From Psoroptes ovis (lineage: Eukaryota > Arthropoda > Arachnida > Sarcoptiformes > Psoroptidae): a stretch of DNA of 64,000 nucleotides. The position numbers were made by a program, and so were the translations under genes. The notes below the pieces were generated by a model. The model was given only the letters and a program-made list of their open reading frames with translations, did no database searches and had not been told where the DNA came from. Below, piece by piece: positions 1-14,600 of this stretch. Location: contig PQWQ01000003.1 of assembly GCA_002943765.1 (NCBI GenBank), positions 2,665,501-2,729,500 on the forward strand, given 5' to 3'. Position 1 is the stretch's first letter. Every line of letters starts with the position of its first letter.

Positions 1-640
1 TAAGAAAAAATAACTTCACTTGAAAATTATAATCAGAATAAAAATCGTTTGTAGACAAATTGCATTTGAGCATATTGTTCAGAATTCACAACAACAAAGA
101 GTTATTTATGAAATACTTTAATGAATTGTGAATAGAATCTATTTCAAATAATAATCATAATTCATGATTATCACTTTGATTATTTGAATTTATTCATTTC
201 AACGTTCATTCTTATTAGTGAAAATATTAACGTATCATTATTTATATTCACTAGTATTGATTCAATCAGGCTTTCGATCAATGATGTCGTGTCCATTGTC
301 ATTAATTAAATTGTCAATAATTGATTGGAAATTACAACGACCTGTGACATTTATTTTTTCCCATTTGTAACCATTCAAAAGATTGATTGAAATAAGTTCG
401 GGATAATCAATTATGTTTTTCTTGTTTCTTCTTTGAAAGTTTTACTTAAGAATTTTTTCGAATTTTTAAAATCTCGAGTTAATTCAATTTCTTTTGAAAA
501 TTTAAAAAAAATATGGCCAAAAGCAATAAAAAAAAAATTAAAAATCATTCATTAATTCTGCTGTTTGATTTCAAAATTTTGAACAATTTTGCTTTTTCCA
601 TTCTCCATTTGTTCATTGCTGCCGATATTTGTTTTGGTAT

Positions 641-679
<39 letters not shown>

Positions 680-2641
680 CATAGCAACTTTCAAAGCAAC
701 TGCGTAATATTCATTCGTAATACAGGATTCATTCAATACTTTTGCTTTCTATGAGCTCTGCGTGTGTAGTTTTAGTTTTCATTTTCGATTTTGGTGTATT
801 CTGTTCAAGAATATTTTCTCCTTCGATATGTTTTTTTTTGGTTGTTGTTGCAAATGTTTATGAGTAATCATATAATGGGAAATGATGAATTTGAATCTCT
901 GTATGTGTGCATGTAAATGTATGTTTCACATACATATTTGAAACATTTCTATTTTGCATTCGCAATTTGTAATTTCCCAAACAAAATTTCATAATCAAAT
1001 TTTTTTTTGCTTTTGAATTTTCAGTTTGTGATTCACTCACTATGTGATCAAATTAATTTACAAAGTAAAATGTTTTGCAGGTGAAAATTTCTGGATTTTT
1101 TTTTTTCGTTGAAAAACTTGTGATTGCTTTAAATTGAAGATTGATGGATGTTTATCGTGATAAATGTATATTGATTCTGTTTTTGTTTATTTATTCAATT
1201 TGAAAATTTTCGCATCGATCAAAATTAAATTTTCCTTTTTACTGAAAATAGATTCAAAAAAAATAAATATTTTTCTTCCGTTGGTGATGTACTGAATTTA
1301 CAATATCGATATATCAACATTCATTTCATTCTGGTGTGTGTCATTGTGTCATTCCATTGTGTGTGTGTGTAAGTTTGTGTTAATGGGAAAAATAGACATA
1401 TACAGACAAAAAACGCAATATTTATTTTCAATAAATAATAAATGAAATTCAATGAAATATATTTTGCCTCAAGTATTGAATCTCAAATATTGTTCATACT
1501 ATTCTATCATTGTTATCATTATCATTATTATTATTTTTGTTTCAGACAATGTTTTATTAATAAATTTTTGATCAATGAAAGAAAATGAAAACAAAATAAA
1601 AAATCCTGTGAGTGAAAAAAAAATTAATCAAAGAAAAATTGCTTCAATTTTTATATATTTAGCAGAATTCATTCATTCATTTATCTTTGTTGATTGTGGT
1701 TACACAGAAGAATAAAAAAAAAATCAAAATACATCTCCGACAAATATACCAGCATTATGATAAAAGAAAAAACAAACAAACTTAATTAAAATATCAAAGA
1801 ATAAAAACCAAATTTCTCATTATCAATAAGTGAAAAGAATAAACTGGTAAATGAACATTATGGTGGCAAAAAAATTTTTCGTGTACAGACATTTCATTTC
1901 AAATAAGAATAGATTAAACTAGAAAATATTGAAAAAAAAATATTTGTCAAAATGTTCATATTTTCCATAATTTTTGTCAACATGAAATTAAGTCCAAGTT
2001 AATAAATGAATAAAAAAAAATTAATAAATAAATGAACTAATCAATAAACAAAACAATGAATGAATGAACGAATCAATGAACGAATGATTTTGAATAATAC
2101 AATAAAAACAAAACAAAAATTGAATACAAATAAATAAATATTGGAAAATAACCGATGTGGAAACATGAAGCAATTGGTGTGTATGTTTGTTTCTGTTTGG
2201 GTGATATATGAATAAATATTGTGAAAATATAAGTAAAAATTGGAGAAATGATTCTGAAGAAAATTGCAATGAAAAAAAATAAAATAAAATATTAATATCA
2301 AATGCGACAATCATTTTTTTTATTTGCTTTCAACGGTACAATTGGTATACAAAACGAACAAAAATTTCATTTTTCAAATGAATAAATGATCGATAAATGA
2401 AATGAGGTTGAAACGAAAACGAATACGAAAGTTCATTCTTTATTATGAATATCGTTTGTGAATCATTTTTTTTTCTTTTTTATTTAAATAAATGAATTTT
2501 TTTTCCATTTGTTCAAACTAAAAATAAATAATAAATAAATATCGATATTTAAGATCACCAATATTTTTTTTACGGTGAATGAAACGATAATTCAAGAAAA
2601 TTTTTCGCTAAAAATAAAATTTTTTTAAAAAGAAAAAAAAA
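1..2641. other. AT-rich region upstream of the Ih gene
   Basis: No convincing gene was found. The short open frames here are low-complexity and lack codon structure. The stretch contains many A and T runs, a CA microsatellite at 643-677 and a GT-rich patch near 1351-1380. It precedes the first recognised coding exon of the HCN channel at 2642, so it probably holds promoter, 5' UTR or further upstream introns. No specific regulatory site could be assigned. Confidence 0.5.
643..677. repeat. CA dinucleotide microsatellite
   Basis: An uninterrupted CA run of 35 bp. It creates a meaningless His-Thr or Cys-Val repeat in short open frames on the two strands, which should not be read as protein. Confidence 0.95.
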
Positions 2642-5600
2642 ATGTCAAACAATAAGAATAATCATCAAACTTCTGTTATCGTTACGATGACAACAACCAC
2701 ACCATCACCACCATTAGTATCGCCAACACCGCCAACGACTGCAACAACAGCGACAGCGACAACAGGAGTAGTGTCAACAACTTTACCATTGTTCAATTCA
2801 TCATCATCATCGATACCAATTACAATATCACCATCACCAACTACAGCTACACAATCAACAATGAACAAGTAAGATGATGATGTGTTAATAATGATAATGA
2901 TTGTCATTTCATTTTGATTTTCATCAAAAAAAAATAAAATTCTCATACAAAGATTGAAAATTTTCATTCACATATTCATTCATTCTATATAAAAATCAAT
3001 TAAAATTCTATGAATGAATTTTTGTATTTCTTCTCATTTCTCTTTTACACTCCTTTATTTTGTTTTGTTGTCGTCATAGAAAAGTAACAAAAAAAAAAAA
3101 AAAGTTTTAATGCAATTTCAGTAAATTTTTATTTTTCGGTGATTTTCTAAAAATGAAAGGAAGGAAGATTGTGAAAATGATGATGATGATGATGGTGAAC
3201 GACAATTTGAACAGAGTTTAAAAAGAGAGTGAAAAAGTTCTTTAAATTTAACGAAAGAAATTTAAAGAATAATTAAAATTAATGATGAATTGATGAATAA
3301 ATGAAAAAGCTTTAAAAATGAAAATTTTCCATTGGTTTTTTTTCAGGGTTCATGAATTTTCTATTTTTCTTCATCATTCAAAATTCTGGAAAATTCTTGA
3401 ATAAAGAAAAATATTCACAAAACAAAATTCACATTCAGAATACATAATGATTTTTTGAAGAAAAAAAGGAAAAAAGATTTAAAGATCCAAAGATTTAAAG
3501 AATTTTAAACCAACCAATTTTGAAAAAAGTGATCGAATAATGATTCTCATTTAATGATTATCGTTTATCGTTACTCGTAAGTCAGTTGTCCAATAAATTC
3601 ATTCCTAATTGATCAATGAAAATGCACCACAAAAATCGCCAAAAACTTTTTGGACAAACCATTTTTGAAAATACAAATGCATTCACATTGTAATATAATA
3701 AATCAAAATACATTGAAAATTATAATGAAAAAAATAAATAAAATTATTCTTTATTTTTTATTTCACTCTTCTGTAATGTCATTGATGTTCATCATCATTA
3801 TCATCATCATCATTATTAATATTATTTACTTAAAGTATTTTACTTTTAATTCAATTTTTTTTTTATTTTTTGTTTTGATGACAATGTTGACTCTATGAAA
3901 CATCTTACAATTTCATCTTATTGGCTTTTTTTCTTTAAATTATCATTTATCTATTTTCATCATTTCTTAACTCAATATTGACCTTTTCAATTTAATTCAT
4001 TTCAAATTTTCTTCAATTTTTTTTTCTATTTATTTATTTGTCATAAACTTGGTTTATTATTGAATGATAATATTTTCTCAAATATTTGATTTTTTTCTTT
4101 TTAAGAATTTAAAGATAAAAGAAAATATTTAATGCCATCATCAATCCAGATGATTGGCAAAGAATATTATTTGGAAGTGAAAAAAATTCAATTTAATTTT
4201 GAAAATTGTTTGCAGATGAATTTCATTTTACGCATCCAATGAAAATGAAAATAAAAATATAAATAAATCGATTCATTTCAAGCAATTTTTCTCTTGAATT
4301 GAATTCGAACGTATGTTAAATGTTTTCAAATGTTAAATTCTTCTGAAATTGTCTTGTCATTTCATTGATAACATTAAACAAACTTTTATTCGATTGATGA
4401 TGATTTTTGTTATGCGTAAATGTGTCTGTGAGTGTGTATTTGGTCGGTAAATACCTAATGTTCAGTTTTTTTTAATTTAAAAAAATCAAAATGAAATAAT
4501 AAAATAAAAATCAATTGAAAAAACATCCACGAACATTTGGTGATAATGTCAAATGATAAAAATGATTCGTTGAATAAATGACGGAATAAATTGGTGGAAA
4601 CATTTCGGACATTTGTTGTAAAAACAAAAAAACAATGTGATCCTAAATGATAAAACATTAAAACATGTAACAATCACATTGGTCAAAATTACTTTTTTTT
4701 TGATGAAACATTTTATGAAAATTTCATGTTAACTATTAAATGTTTTCATGTTTCATTTCTTTTTATTATTCGTAAATATTTTGAATGAATAAAAAATAAT
4801 GATATTTTTCTTTGATGATATTTCTGAAACGATTGCAGATTTTGTTATAATTTTGAAGCAACATTCAACCGCCAATTCAACATCAACCAATTCAAAACAA
4901 TTTAACCAATATTAGATGATGATTATTATGATTATCATCATTATCATTATTATTATGCTTCTTAAGGATAGAATTTTAAATCAATTTTTACATTCAAGAT
5001 GTAGTGACATACACTTAGTACATTTAAGAGAAACTAATTGAATGTGAATGCGTTCAATATTAAATCTATTTTCAAAGCATCAAGTATTCAAACAAATTTC
5101 AAAACGATATAAACGTAATTTCATGATATTTAATCGATAATCTATTTTTTTCTCGATCAATTTTCGATTAAATTTTCAATTTACTCAAAGATTTGATTCG
5201 GCTAAATTCGTTCATTTTGTTAAGAATGATTTTTGGTGAGCAAAAGTAAAAACAAATAACGGAAATTGAAAGATTTTTTTCATTTTTTGTTGCCAAAATT
5301 CGGCGCAATTGAATTCAAATTGAATCAAATTTTTGTGTTTTTTCGTTTGTTTGTTTGTTTGATTTGTTCAATTTCCAATTTCATTTTTTTTTCTTGAATT
5401 ACATTTCCCGCATTAAACATCATTATTATTGCTTTAATAACCATTATTATCAAATGTTATTCGAATTCTTGTGTTTTTAAATGTGAATAATCTTTGAAAA
5501 TTTTTGGTAAAGAATCATTTTTTTAATATTTCGCATAATCTTTGAAAATATTCTCATTCATTTCTACTTTTTTTTTGTTATATTTTTCATTGTTATATCA

Positions 5601-8600
5601 AGATTGAAATAATTTGATTATTCATTCATTCATTTATTCGAATATTTTTTGAGGCATTTGTTTTTTTTTTTTGTTTCATTTGTTTTCATTTATTGAAACA
5701 TATCGATTGTAATTGTGAATAATAATAACGGTGATGATGATGGCATTGATCATCAACGATCAACCATAACGATAATGATTATTACAATGAACATTATTAT
5801 TATCAATATTATTATAGTTATAACAAAAAAAAACATCATTTACATTCATTTATATAAAGATAAATTCAATCATTTATTCACTATTTATATGATTATTGTT
5901 TACCATAACCATTTTCAATGATTATTTTTCCACTTTTTTTCAATTTTATCCCAGTTTTAATTCTGGTGAAGCCAAAATTCTGAAATAATAATTCTGAAAA
6001 TATAACCAATATAATTATATGAGAATGTATTTTTTTTACCATTGCTTAAACCGAGGATTGTAAAATAATTAAAATACCAAAAAGCAATGAAATATCAGAA
6101 TCATTTTCATTTGTTCTGGTATTTATTTGTTTATTTATTCATTTATTCCTAGCTTGCTTATTTTTAATCTGAATTTTTTTTCGGTATTGACATTAGACGT
6201 TGGACATACCAAATTTTATTTTTGATTGCGTGAAAGAAAAGATAATCCAGTCAATCATTCACCATAAATACCACATACAAACACCCACACACAAACACAT
6301 TCAGAAAATACTAATAAATAGATTCATGCTTCACATTCACATTGAGAATTATTATGTTCCGAATGATAAATGATAAATAATTATAAATTTTTGTTTTCTT
6401 TTTGTCAAAAAAGTCACATAAAGCACATCGACATAATGCCATGAGAGAATTCATGACCGGAAAATTCATCACCAAAACGCGAAAAACTTCAAGAGATCAA
6501 AGAGAAAAAAAATATATCAAAATGAAACTAATTCCTTCAAGCATCAAAGAATTATATTTTAATTTTAGATTTTTGTGCTAAATATTTAAGCGTGTGTCCA
6601 CAAAATGTCAAATTTTTAATTAATTGAAAATTAATCTTCAAACTAGAAAAACTTCTATTTTTTTGAGTTTATTCATTTTAAATAACTCATTAAAAATACA
6701 TCAAATTGATTGACAATCGACAATATTCAAGCAAACAATGAAAAAAAATAGAACAAAATTGACAAATTTATGAATTTTTTTTTTTTTTTTGAAATATATC
6801 GAAAACATCTTCCGTGTACGAATCGATCAATTCTTGTTATCATTGAAATATCATAAAATTAATGGATTTTTAATGGCGAAAAAATTTTCGAAATTCAAAT
6901 ATCATAAATCTTTTGATATTCAAAAAATATTGGATGCAATTTTCAGGAGCACAGAGTCTAAGAACTGCAAACAGTTTTCGGCTAAAAACAATAAAAAAAC
7001 ACATTAATTTAGTTTAAAAATTTGGATTATTGATATAATTATCACTGTTAGCCTTGAAATCAAATATAAATCTATTTTCTTAATCAAATGACATTAGTTA
7101 ATTATGATTTATTCATAATTTATTTATTGGTATTTATTTCAGATATATGAAATATTTTCAATAAAAAATTGATTTAAAAAATGATATCAAATTTCAATTA
7201 AAATTTGTCATAAAATTTTTCAGAATTCAATGACAATAAAAATGAAAAATTATTGGAAAATTCTTCGGATGAATAAATTGCCAATAAAATAAAACCCAAA
7301 AACCAATAATTTCATAAGTTCTGGTCCAATATTTATCTATGTTTTTTCACTGAAAAAGAATGAAAAAAAAATCAAATATCCTTTCTGTTAATTAAATAAA
7401 ATGAAGAAATTATCTCTATTACAATCAATTAAACTTTTTATTGAATTTTGTGTGTGTTTATGTCTATTTTTTTTTATTTTCTAATTTCCGTATCTTTAAA
7501 TAGAATTATTTTGGAAATAAATTTCAATTAAATTCGTCCACACACAAACCAGAGAAGAAGAAAAAAAAACCATTTGAAAATAAAAATGATTCCGAATCAT
7601 TCAATGTTTGAAGTAAAATATAAAGAGGAAAAAAAATCAATTTAAAATTCAATTGATATATACACAAGAATTTGATTGAAGAATCGATCCGAAAAATTTT
7701 AATTTGAAATTTTGGATTTTTTTTTCGTTCTCCTTTCTTATCTGATATTTTTCTTTTTCATTCCATTGCATTTCTTGTCAATTCATAAGAAAAAAAACAA
7801 ACCAAAGAATTAATGGAAATTCCGAATGGAAAAAAAATCCAATTCAACTTATCATTCAAAGAATGATTGGTATTGCAAGAAAAAAAACGCATATAAAACA
7901 TATGATTGTGATTTACAAAACATCGATTGATTTGTGTGTGTGTATAATGCAAAACAATTTACATTTATTGTTATTATTATCATTAATATTATAAACACTG
8001 TTTTTTCGAATGATTATTTGAAATACTTTTTTTCTTTTGAAAAAAAAGTTTGTTTTTATTATCATCATTATTATGCTAACTAGACAAGATAGACAGCTAG
8101 AGAAATAACATTTCAAAAGAAATGAAAACTTTCAATTCTTAGAAGGATTTCTTAAAAAAAAAAAAAAAAAAAAAATTCATCCATTCATTTGATTTGATTT
8201 GATTCAATTTGATTCGACTTGATGATGATGATGATGATCATCATCATCAGTGATTGATTTAAGAATTTATATACATTCACCATTAATGAATTTTTTTTTT
8301 CATTGTAAATTTGAATTTGAAAAAAAAATTAAGAATTGAGTTCTGCAAAAAGTTTTGGCCGAATTTTCAATAGGCATTTGATTGTTTTGAACATAAAAAC
8401 TTTTCGGACAACTTGGTAATAATAAAATACTTCACAAATCTGAAATGCTTAAAATCTTAAAGAATCACTACCGAAAAAAAAGAACAAAAATTCATTTAAT
8501 TTCGAATTGATTTAAATGTTTTTGTTATTCTTTTTTTTCTTTGAAAAAATAACAAACGAAATTCTTTTAAATGCATCAAATTGATGATAATGTAAAAGTT

Positions 8601-11600
8601 CAAAGCAAAGAATGGATTGATTTGAATGTAAAATTCGGAGAAAAAAATGCAAACTTTTCTCTTTTTTCCCGAAAGTACGATGAATCAATCGATTTAAAAG
8701 AAGAAAAAAATTTCAATATACTTTTTTGAAATTGTTTTTATTTCTTCTGCTGGTAATGGTGCGGGTGGTGTTTTTAATCAATGATTTGATTTGATATGAT
8801 ATATTTTTTGTTTTCATCATTTTCAACAAAGATTCAATGTTTGTTTTGTGCCAGCAAAAAAATGAAAGATTTTTCCTGAACAATTTGTATATAAAACTAA
8901 TCTTGTCTTCATTATAATTGATCATTAAATGTACTGAATCATTTTTATTGTTATTCTCATTGGTATTTGTTGAATTATTTCATTTTTGATTTAGTATTCA
9001 AAGTATTATTTCGATATTTCGATTTTCAAATTCAAATAAATCTTAATCTTATCATGACATTTTGTCGTTCAATTTTTGTTCTTTTATCTGAATCATTGAT
9101 AATGATGATTTCAATGTAAAATAAATGCAAATAGAAGAAAACAAAATCAACATATTCAATCATTTGGTTGTCGCATTTGATTCATCGTCGAATGAATAAC
9201 AAATAAACGATAACGACAACAACAAAACATGATTATTATTATTATTATTAACATGAAAAATACATGAATAATTCAAATCATCCAACAATTTTGTTTGTTT
9301 GTTTATTTGCTTGTTTTTGTTTGTTTACTGTTGTTGTTTGTTGTTATATTTAAATTTAAATCAAAAAAATAAAATCAAATCGATTAGCTTTATTGATCAA
9401 TAATGTTTTATTTTATTTTTTTTCCATTCAAAAAAAAAAACAAAAACAAAATTTACATACATGATCGACATTGATGAAAATTTTCTTCTTTTCTGATTAC
9501 TTCGTTCCATTCAATTTTATTTGTTTGTTTGCTTCGAAAAATAGAAAAATATTCAACCAAAAAACATTTCCTATTTTGACATTATTTTTTTTTTTATATT
9601 TTTGATAACTGATATCATCATTACAATTGATGATGACAACAACAAACAAAACAAAAAACGAATCTGAAACCAAAAACCCAAAAAAAAATTTCAGAATATA
9701 ATATTGTTTTCATTCATTTCAAATTGAGACAACGCATCGTAAACAATCTAATCAACTTTATGCAAAATAAATAATAATAATAATAATAATTCTAATTAAT
9801 TAATCCTTAAAATGTCATCAAACATCAACAACGACGAAATCATCAACTAAATCTACAACAGCAACGACAACTACTGATGATGATAATGAAATGTGATGAT
9901 AAAATGATGTTGTTATCAAATGACAATGTAAACACACACACACACACTCGCACAATTTACATGAAGAGATTTATTATTTCTATAGTATTATTCTTCATGA
10001 AATAAAATCAAAATAATAATAATGAAAATCAAAAACATTGACAATAAAGATAATAATAAAATGCAATGAAAAATCAAAATGATAAAATGTGAATCAGCCA
10101 AGATGACAACAGAAATCGATATCGAAAATGTGAATTATGTGAAAAATGACAAAATGTTGTTGGTTCTTGTTTGAGATTTGAGAAAAGCAAGAAAAAAAAT
10201 AATAAAGTGAAATCGTATCGAAATTATTCAATTTTTTCCATTTTTACTTTACTTTACTTTAATTAACTTTCTATGTAATCATCATCATCATCATGTAATT
10301 ATCGTCATTCATTCACTACACAAATCATCATCAGTAATGAATTTGGGATGATGTTTCAGCTAATGAAATTAGCAACGCAAAAAAACCTCTAATGATTTCA
10401 AGATTTTTTTTTTTTTTGATTTAGTTTTCAGTTTCACAAGAAGAATAACATGAAAAAGAAAATTGAATCTTGACTAAATATAATTTCTTCATATTCATTT
10501 TCTGTCCTAAGAATATTCTAGCGAATTTTTTTATCTGAAAATTTCAATATTTTTTCAAGCAAATAAACAAAATTTTGGCCTCAAACAACAACAACAATTC
10601 ACGACAATTTTATTGAATGTAAATTATCAAAATATCAAAGTATATTTTTAAAAAAAAATTCTGTTTTACTTTTCGCTTGATGTATCGCTGAAATGATGAT
10701 CGTAACTGATGATGGCGGCGATATCTGATGTGCAAATGACATTCAAAAAAAAAAAAAAAATTCAGAAATTTTTTTACACATTTTTTCACATTCATATTTT
10801 AATAACATGAAATATACGAGCAAACACCCATATATCACACACACACACACGGTTACAACAACATTTTTTTTTAGTTGAATTTTTATTTTTATTTTTTTTG
10901 TATTTCAAAGTAAAAAGTTTTATTTCAGTTTTTAACATTTATTTTTTTTTCTTTATATTTTTTCCTATTTTTTTCTTGATGAATAAATAAATGAAAAATG
11001 ATGTTTATATTTTTCATTTATTTCATTTCGCTACCCATTTACTGGTTCAAAATATTGACATTTTCGTTAACTTTTTTTTTGTATTTCATATGATAATAAC
11101 AATCAATAATAGTTTCAAAAAAAAAGAATGTCTGTGTGCGGGTGTTTTGTGTGTGTGTTATAAGGTTATACACATTATGATGGTTATAATGCATGTAATA
11201 GTTTCTTTCTTTTCTGGTATTTTTCACTTATTTTTTTTCAGGCTAAATTTTTTGAATAAAAAAATGAGAATAATGTTTGACTATCATCATCATCATCATC
11301 ATCATCATTTACATGTGAATAATCATCATTCAAAAGTGATGTTCATAAAAATTATCAGATATTTCAACGAAATAGAAAAAAAATTGTTAAAAGAATTTGG
11401 TCTAAAAAATTCAGTTACTTATGATCAGCTTTTTCTTATTTTTGCTATTCGAAGGTAGCAAGATGAAAAATAAATGAATTGAAATTAATGAACAAATTCA
11501 TGTTTTGCGTTGTAATTTCAACGAGGAAAAAATAGAAAAAAATTCCAAGTCATTTTTCAATGAAAAAATAAATCTATTTTTTGAAATCTTATAAGAAGAA

Positions 11601-14600
11601 TTTTTATCAAAATTTATGTTTCATTTTTTTTTTTGCTTTTCAAAGAAAATTGAACTAATAAAACTAATAAAATTGTTCCATTATTTTTTCTATGTCTCTT
11701 TTTTTCCATCCATAAATTATAATTCTCCTTTTTTCTTTCTTCCATAAATTTCATTAAAAATTCATTTTATAAATATTTAAAAAAATATTATTCAGACAAA
11801 ATTCATCAATATTTAATGATAACAATACTAGCAGTACCAACAATAATTTTGTACAAATCAAAAAATTGAATAATATCAATAGCAACAATCACAACAACAG
11901 TAGTAATGATACAAAAAAATTACTTAAACATCATCAAAATAATAATAGAAATAATCATTCAATAATCAGACAAACATCTATAACGAATAATAATGGAATA
12001 ATTGTTGATACATTATCATCAACAACCACAGAACCAGCTGCAACGACAACAGCAACAGCATCAACAACAACGGCAGCAACCACAATCGGAAATGTACAAA
12101 TTACTAATAATACCATTCTATGTCGGCGTAATCGAAGACGTTCATCTAGTTTAAAGAATCCGGCAATTAATTTTACGCCATCATCATCGACAACAACAGC
12201 AACGACGACCACTAAACGTTCAATCGATGAGAATAAAGCTTCATTAAATATCAATAATAGTAATAATAATAAAGATAATGTTCAATTAAAGATACAATCA
12301 GCTCAACCATCGACAACCACAACATCGACAGCAGCAACAACAACCATTACTCGTAATTTTTTTAGTGATTTTTTACATCGTTCTGATAATAATTTTATAA
12401 TTGATGCAATCGATGATGAACAATTGGAAAAATTGCTATCATCATCATCTACGATTACAACATCATCGACAACACCTGGTACAGCAACATCGACGACGGC
12501 AAACGTGAAATCACCACACATATTGCGAAAAAATCTTTCATTAGCAACAAACAGAAAAAGATTCACAAACAATGATAAATTGCTACAAAATCGTCAACAA
12601 TCAATATCGACTTCGACAACATTATTAGACAATCCATCTTATAATCCTCACTATCATCATAATAATAATTTTAATTATCATCACCCCAAAACAAATGATT
12701 TATTATTTCGTCAATCAACAATTATCGATTATATTGATGATTATATAACACCAGAAATTATGAATTATTCAACCAAATCTGATAATACAAATTTTACGAA
12801 TACAATCAATGCAAATACAAATGCAAATGTTGACACGAATAATAATACAAATGCAAATAACAATAATTCAAATATAAAATCGCAACAAAAATCACCACCA
12901 ATGATATGTAAATCATTCGATTCACAAACATCACAATCTGCTGCTGGTGCTGGTGGTATTTGGGATAAAGATGATACTATCAGTTTATATGGTACACCTA
13001 AAGAAGAAATGTTACCAGGTTTAGTCGATTCTAAAGGACCATCGTTTATGCGCAGTCAAATTGAAGCATTATTTCAGCCATCAGGTATGTCTGTATAATT
13101 TGTGCATAGAAAAAAAATTCAAATCAAATTCACTAATCAAAAGTTTAATTAACATTCGAGGAACATTTATGATGAATGAATAAGAAGAAAATTCGGATAA
13201 AATTGAATATATTTAAATGATTATCATGCAGTTTACTGAGACATAACGAAAAAAAAAAATGAATAAATTATCATTTAATTTATGAATCAAGATGTTCATT
13301 TAGCTTAGTTTGTCATGAAATAAAGTCAAACATAAAAACTCTCATTTATTTATGGTTTTTTCTTAAATTGCCAAAACATTAAGAATATTTGACATAGAAA
13401 ATATATGAGAAGGGGAAAAAAACTTAAATAAATGAAATGAAAAATGATGTTTCAAATTAAATTTCAAAAATGTTCTTATTATCATTTATTTTTTAAGAAC
13501 AATTTTTTTCCAGAACAAATTATAATTTATTTCAACACATTCATTTTTTGTGTTTCATTCAATGAGCAAATTACATTTGAGAAAAAAAATTTCATTTTAA
13601 ATTTTCTCAATCACAGATAATAAATTAGCAATGAAATTATTCGGTAGCAAAAAAGCCTTAATGAATGAACGAATGCGACAAAAAGAATCGGGTCTATTCA
13701 TCATTCATCCATGCAGTACATTCAGGTACGTTTGGTTATTTTGATTGCGCATTATGAGTAATCTCATTGATTTTTTTTTGTTTCAAATTCGATAAAATTC
13801 ATCTTGAAATTTCAACATTTTTTTTCATCCAGATTTTATTGGGATCTTTGTATGTTATTATTATTGGTTGCCAATTTAATTGTATTACCTGTTACGATAT
13901 CATTCTTTAAAGATGATCTATCTACACGTTGGATTGCCTTCAATATATTGTCTGATACTATTTTTTTACTCGATATTTTAGTCAATTTTCGAACAGGTAA
14001 TTTGATTTTTTAAAAATTTTTTTTCGATTCAAGGTATTGCAAACGATATTATAATTTTAAATGATTTGATTCGAAATAAAATCAAATACAGAAACAATTT
14101 TATATTGTTTTTCATCAATCTCGAGAACATTTTATCAAATTTTCAGCCAAAAATATTACACAGAATATTCTCCATTCCTATTATGAAAATGAATGGAAAT
14201 TAAATTAAATGTCATTATCATCATCATTATTATCATCTCAGTGTGAATAGTGGAAAAATGAATTCATATTACCAGTAAATGACAGAGAAAGCAAAAAAAA
14301 AGCAAAATAAATTAGAAATGATGATCAAAAAAAAGGAAAATTAATAAATTCAGTTCTGAATTCAATTTTCATATGTTTTCAATCCAATTGTTAATGATAA
14401 TCATGATAATAATAATGGTTATCATAGTAATGATGTTGATGATGATAATAATAGATGATAGTGATAAACAACACAATGATTCTCAATGGATCTTTTTTTT
14501 TCTTTTTGTCTCTGAATATCATTATGAACAACAATATTCCTAGGATACATGGAAGAAAACACAGCAGTGAACATGGCGGCAGTAAATTATCATCACATTT

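Noticed and set aside
513..736. Short open frames on both strands with His-Thr or Cys-Val repeats
   Set aside because: They are translations of the CA microsatellite at 643-677.
10991..11458. A 155-codon open frame inside Ih intron 1
   Set aside because: Composed of phenylalanine-, isoleucine- and histidine-rich low-complexity sequence made by T runs and a CAT repeat. No domain, and it lies in an intron on the same strand.
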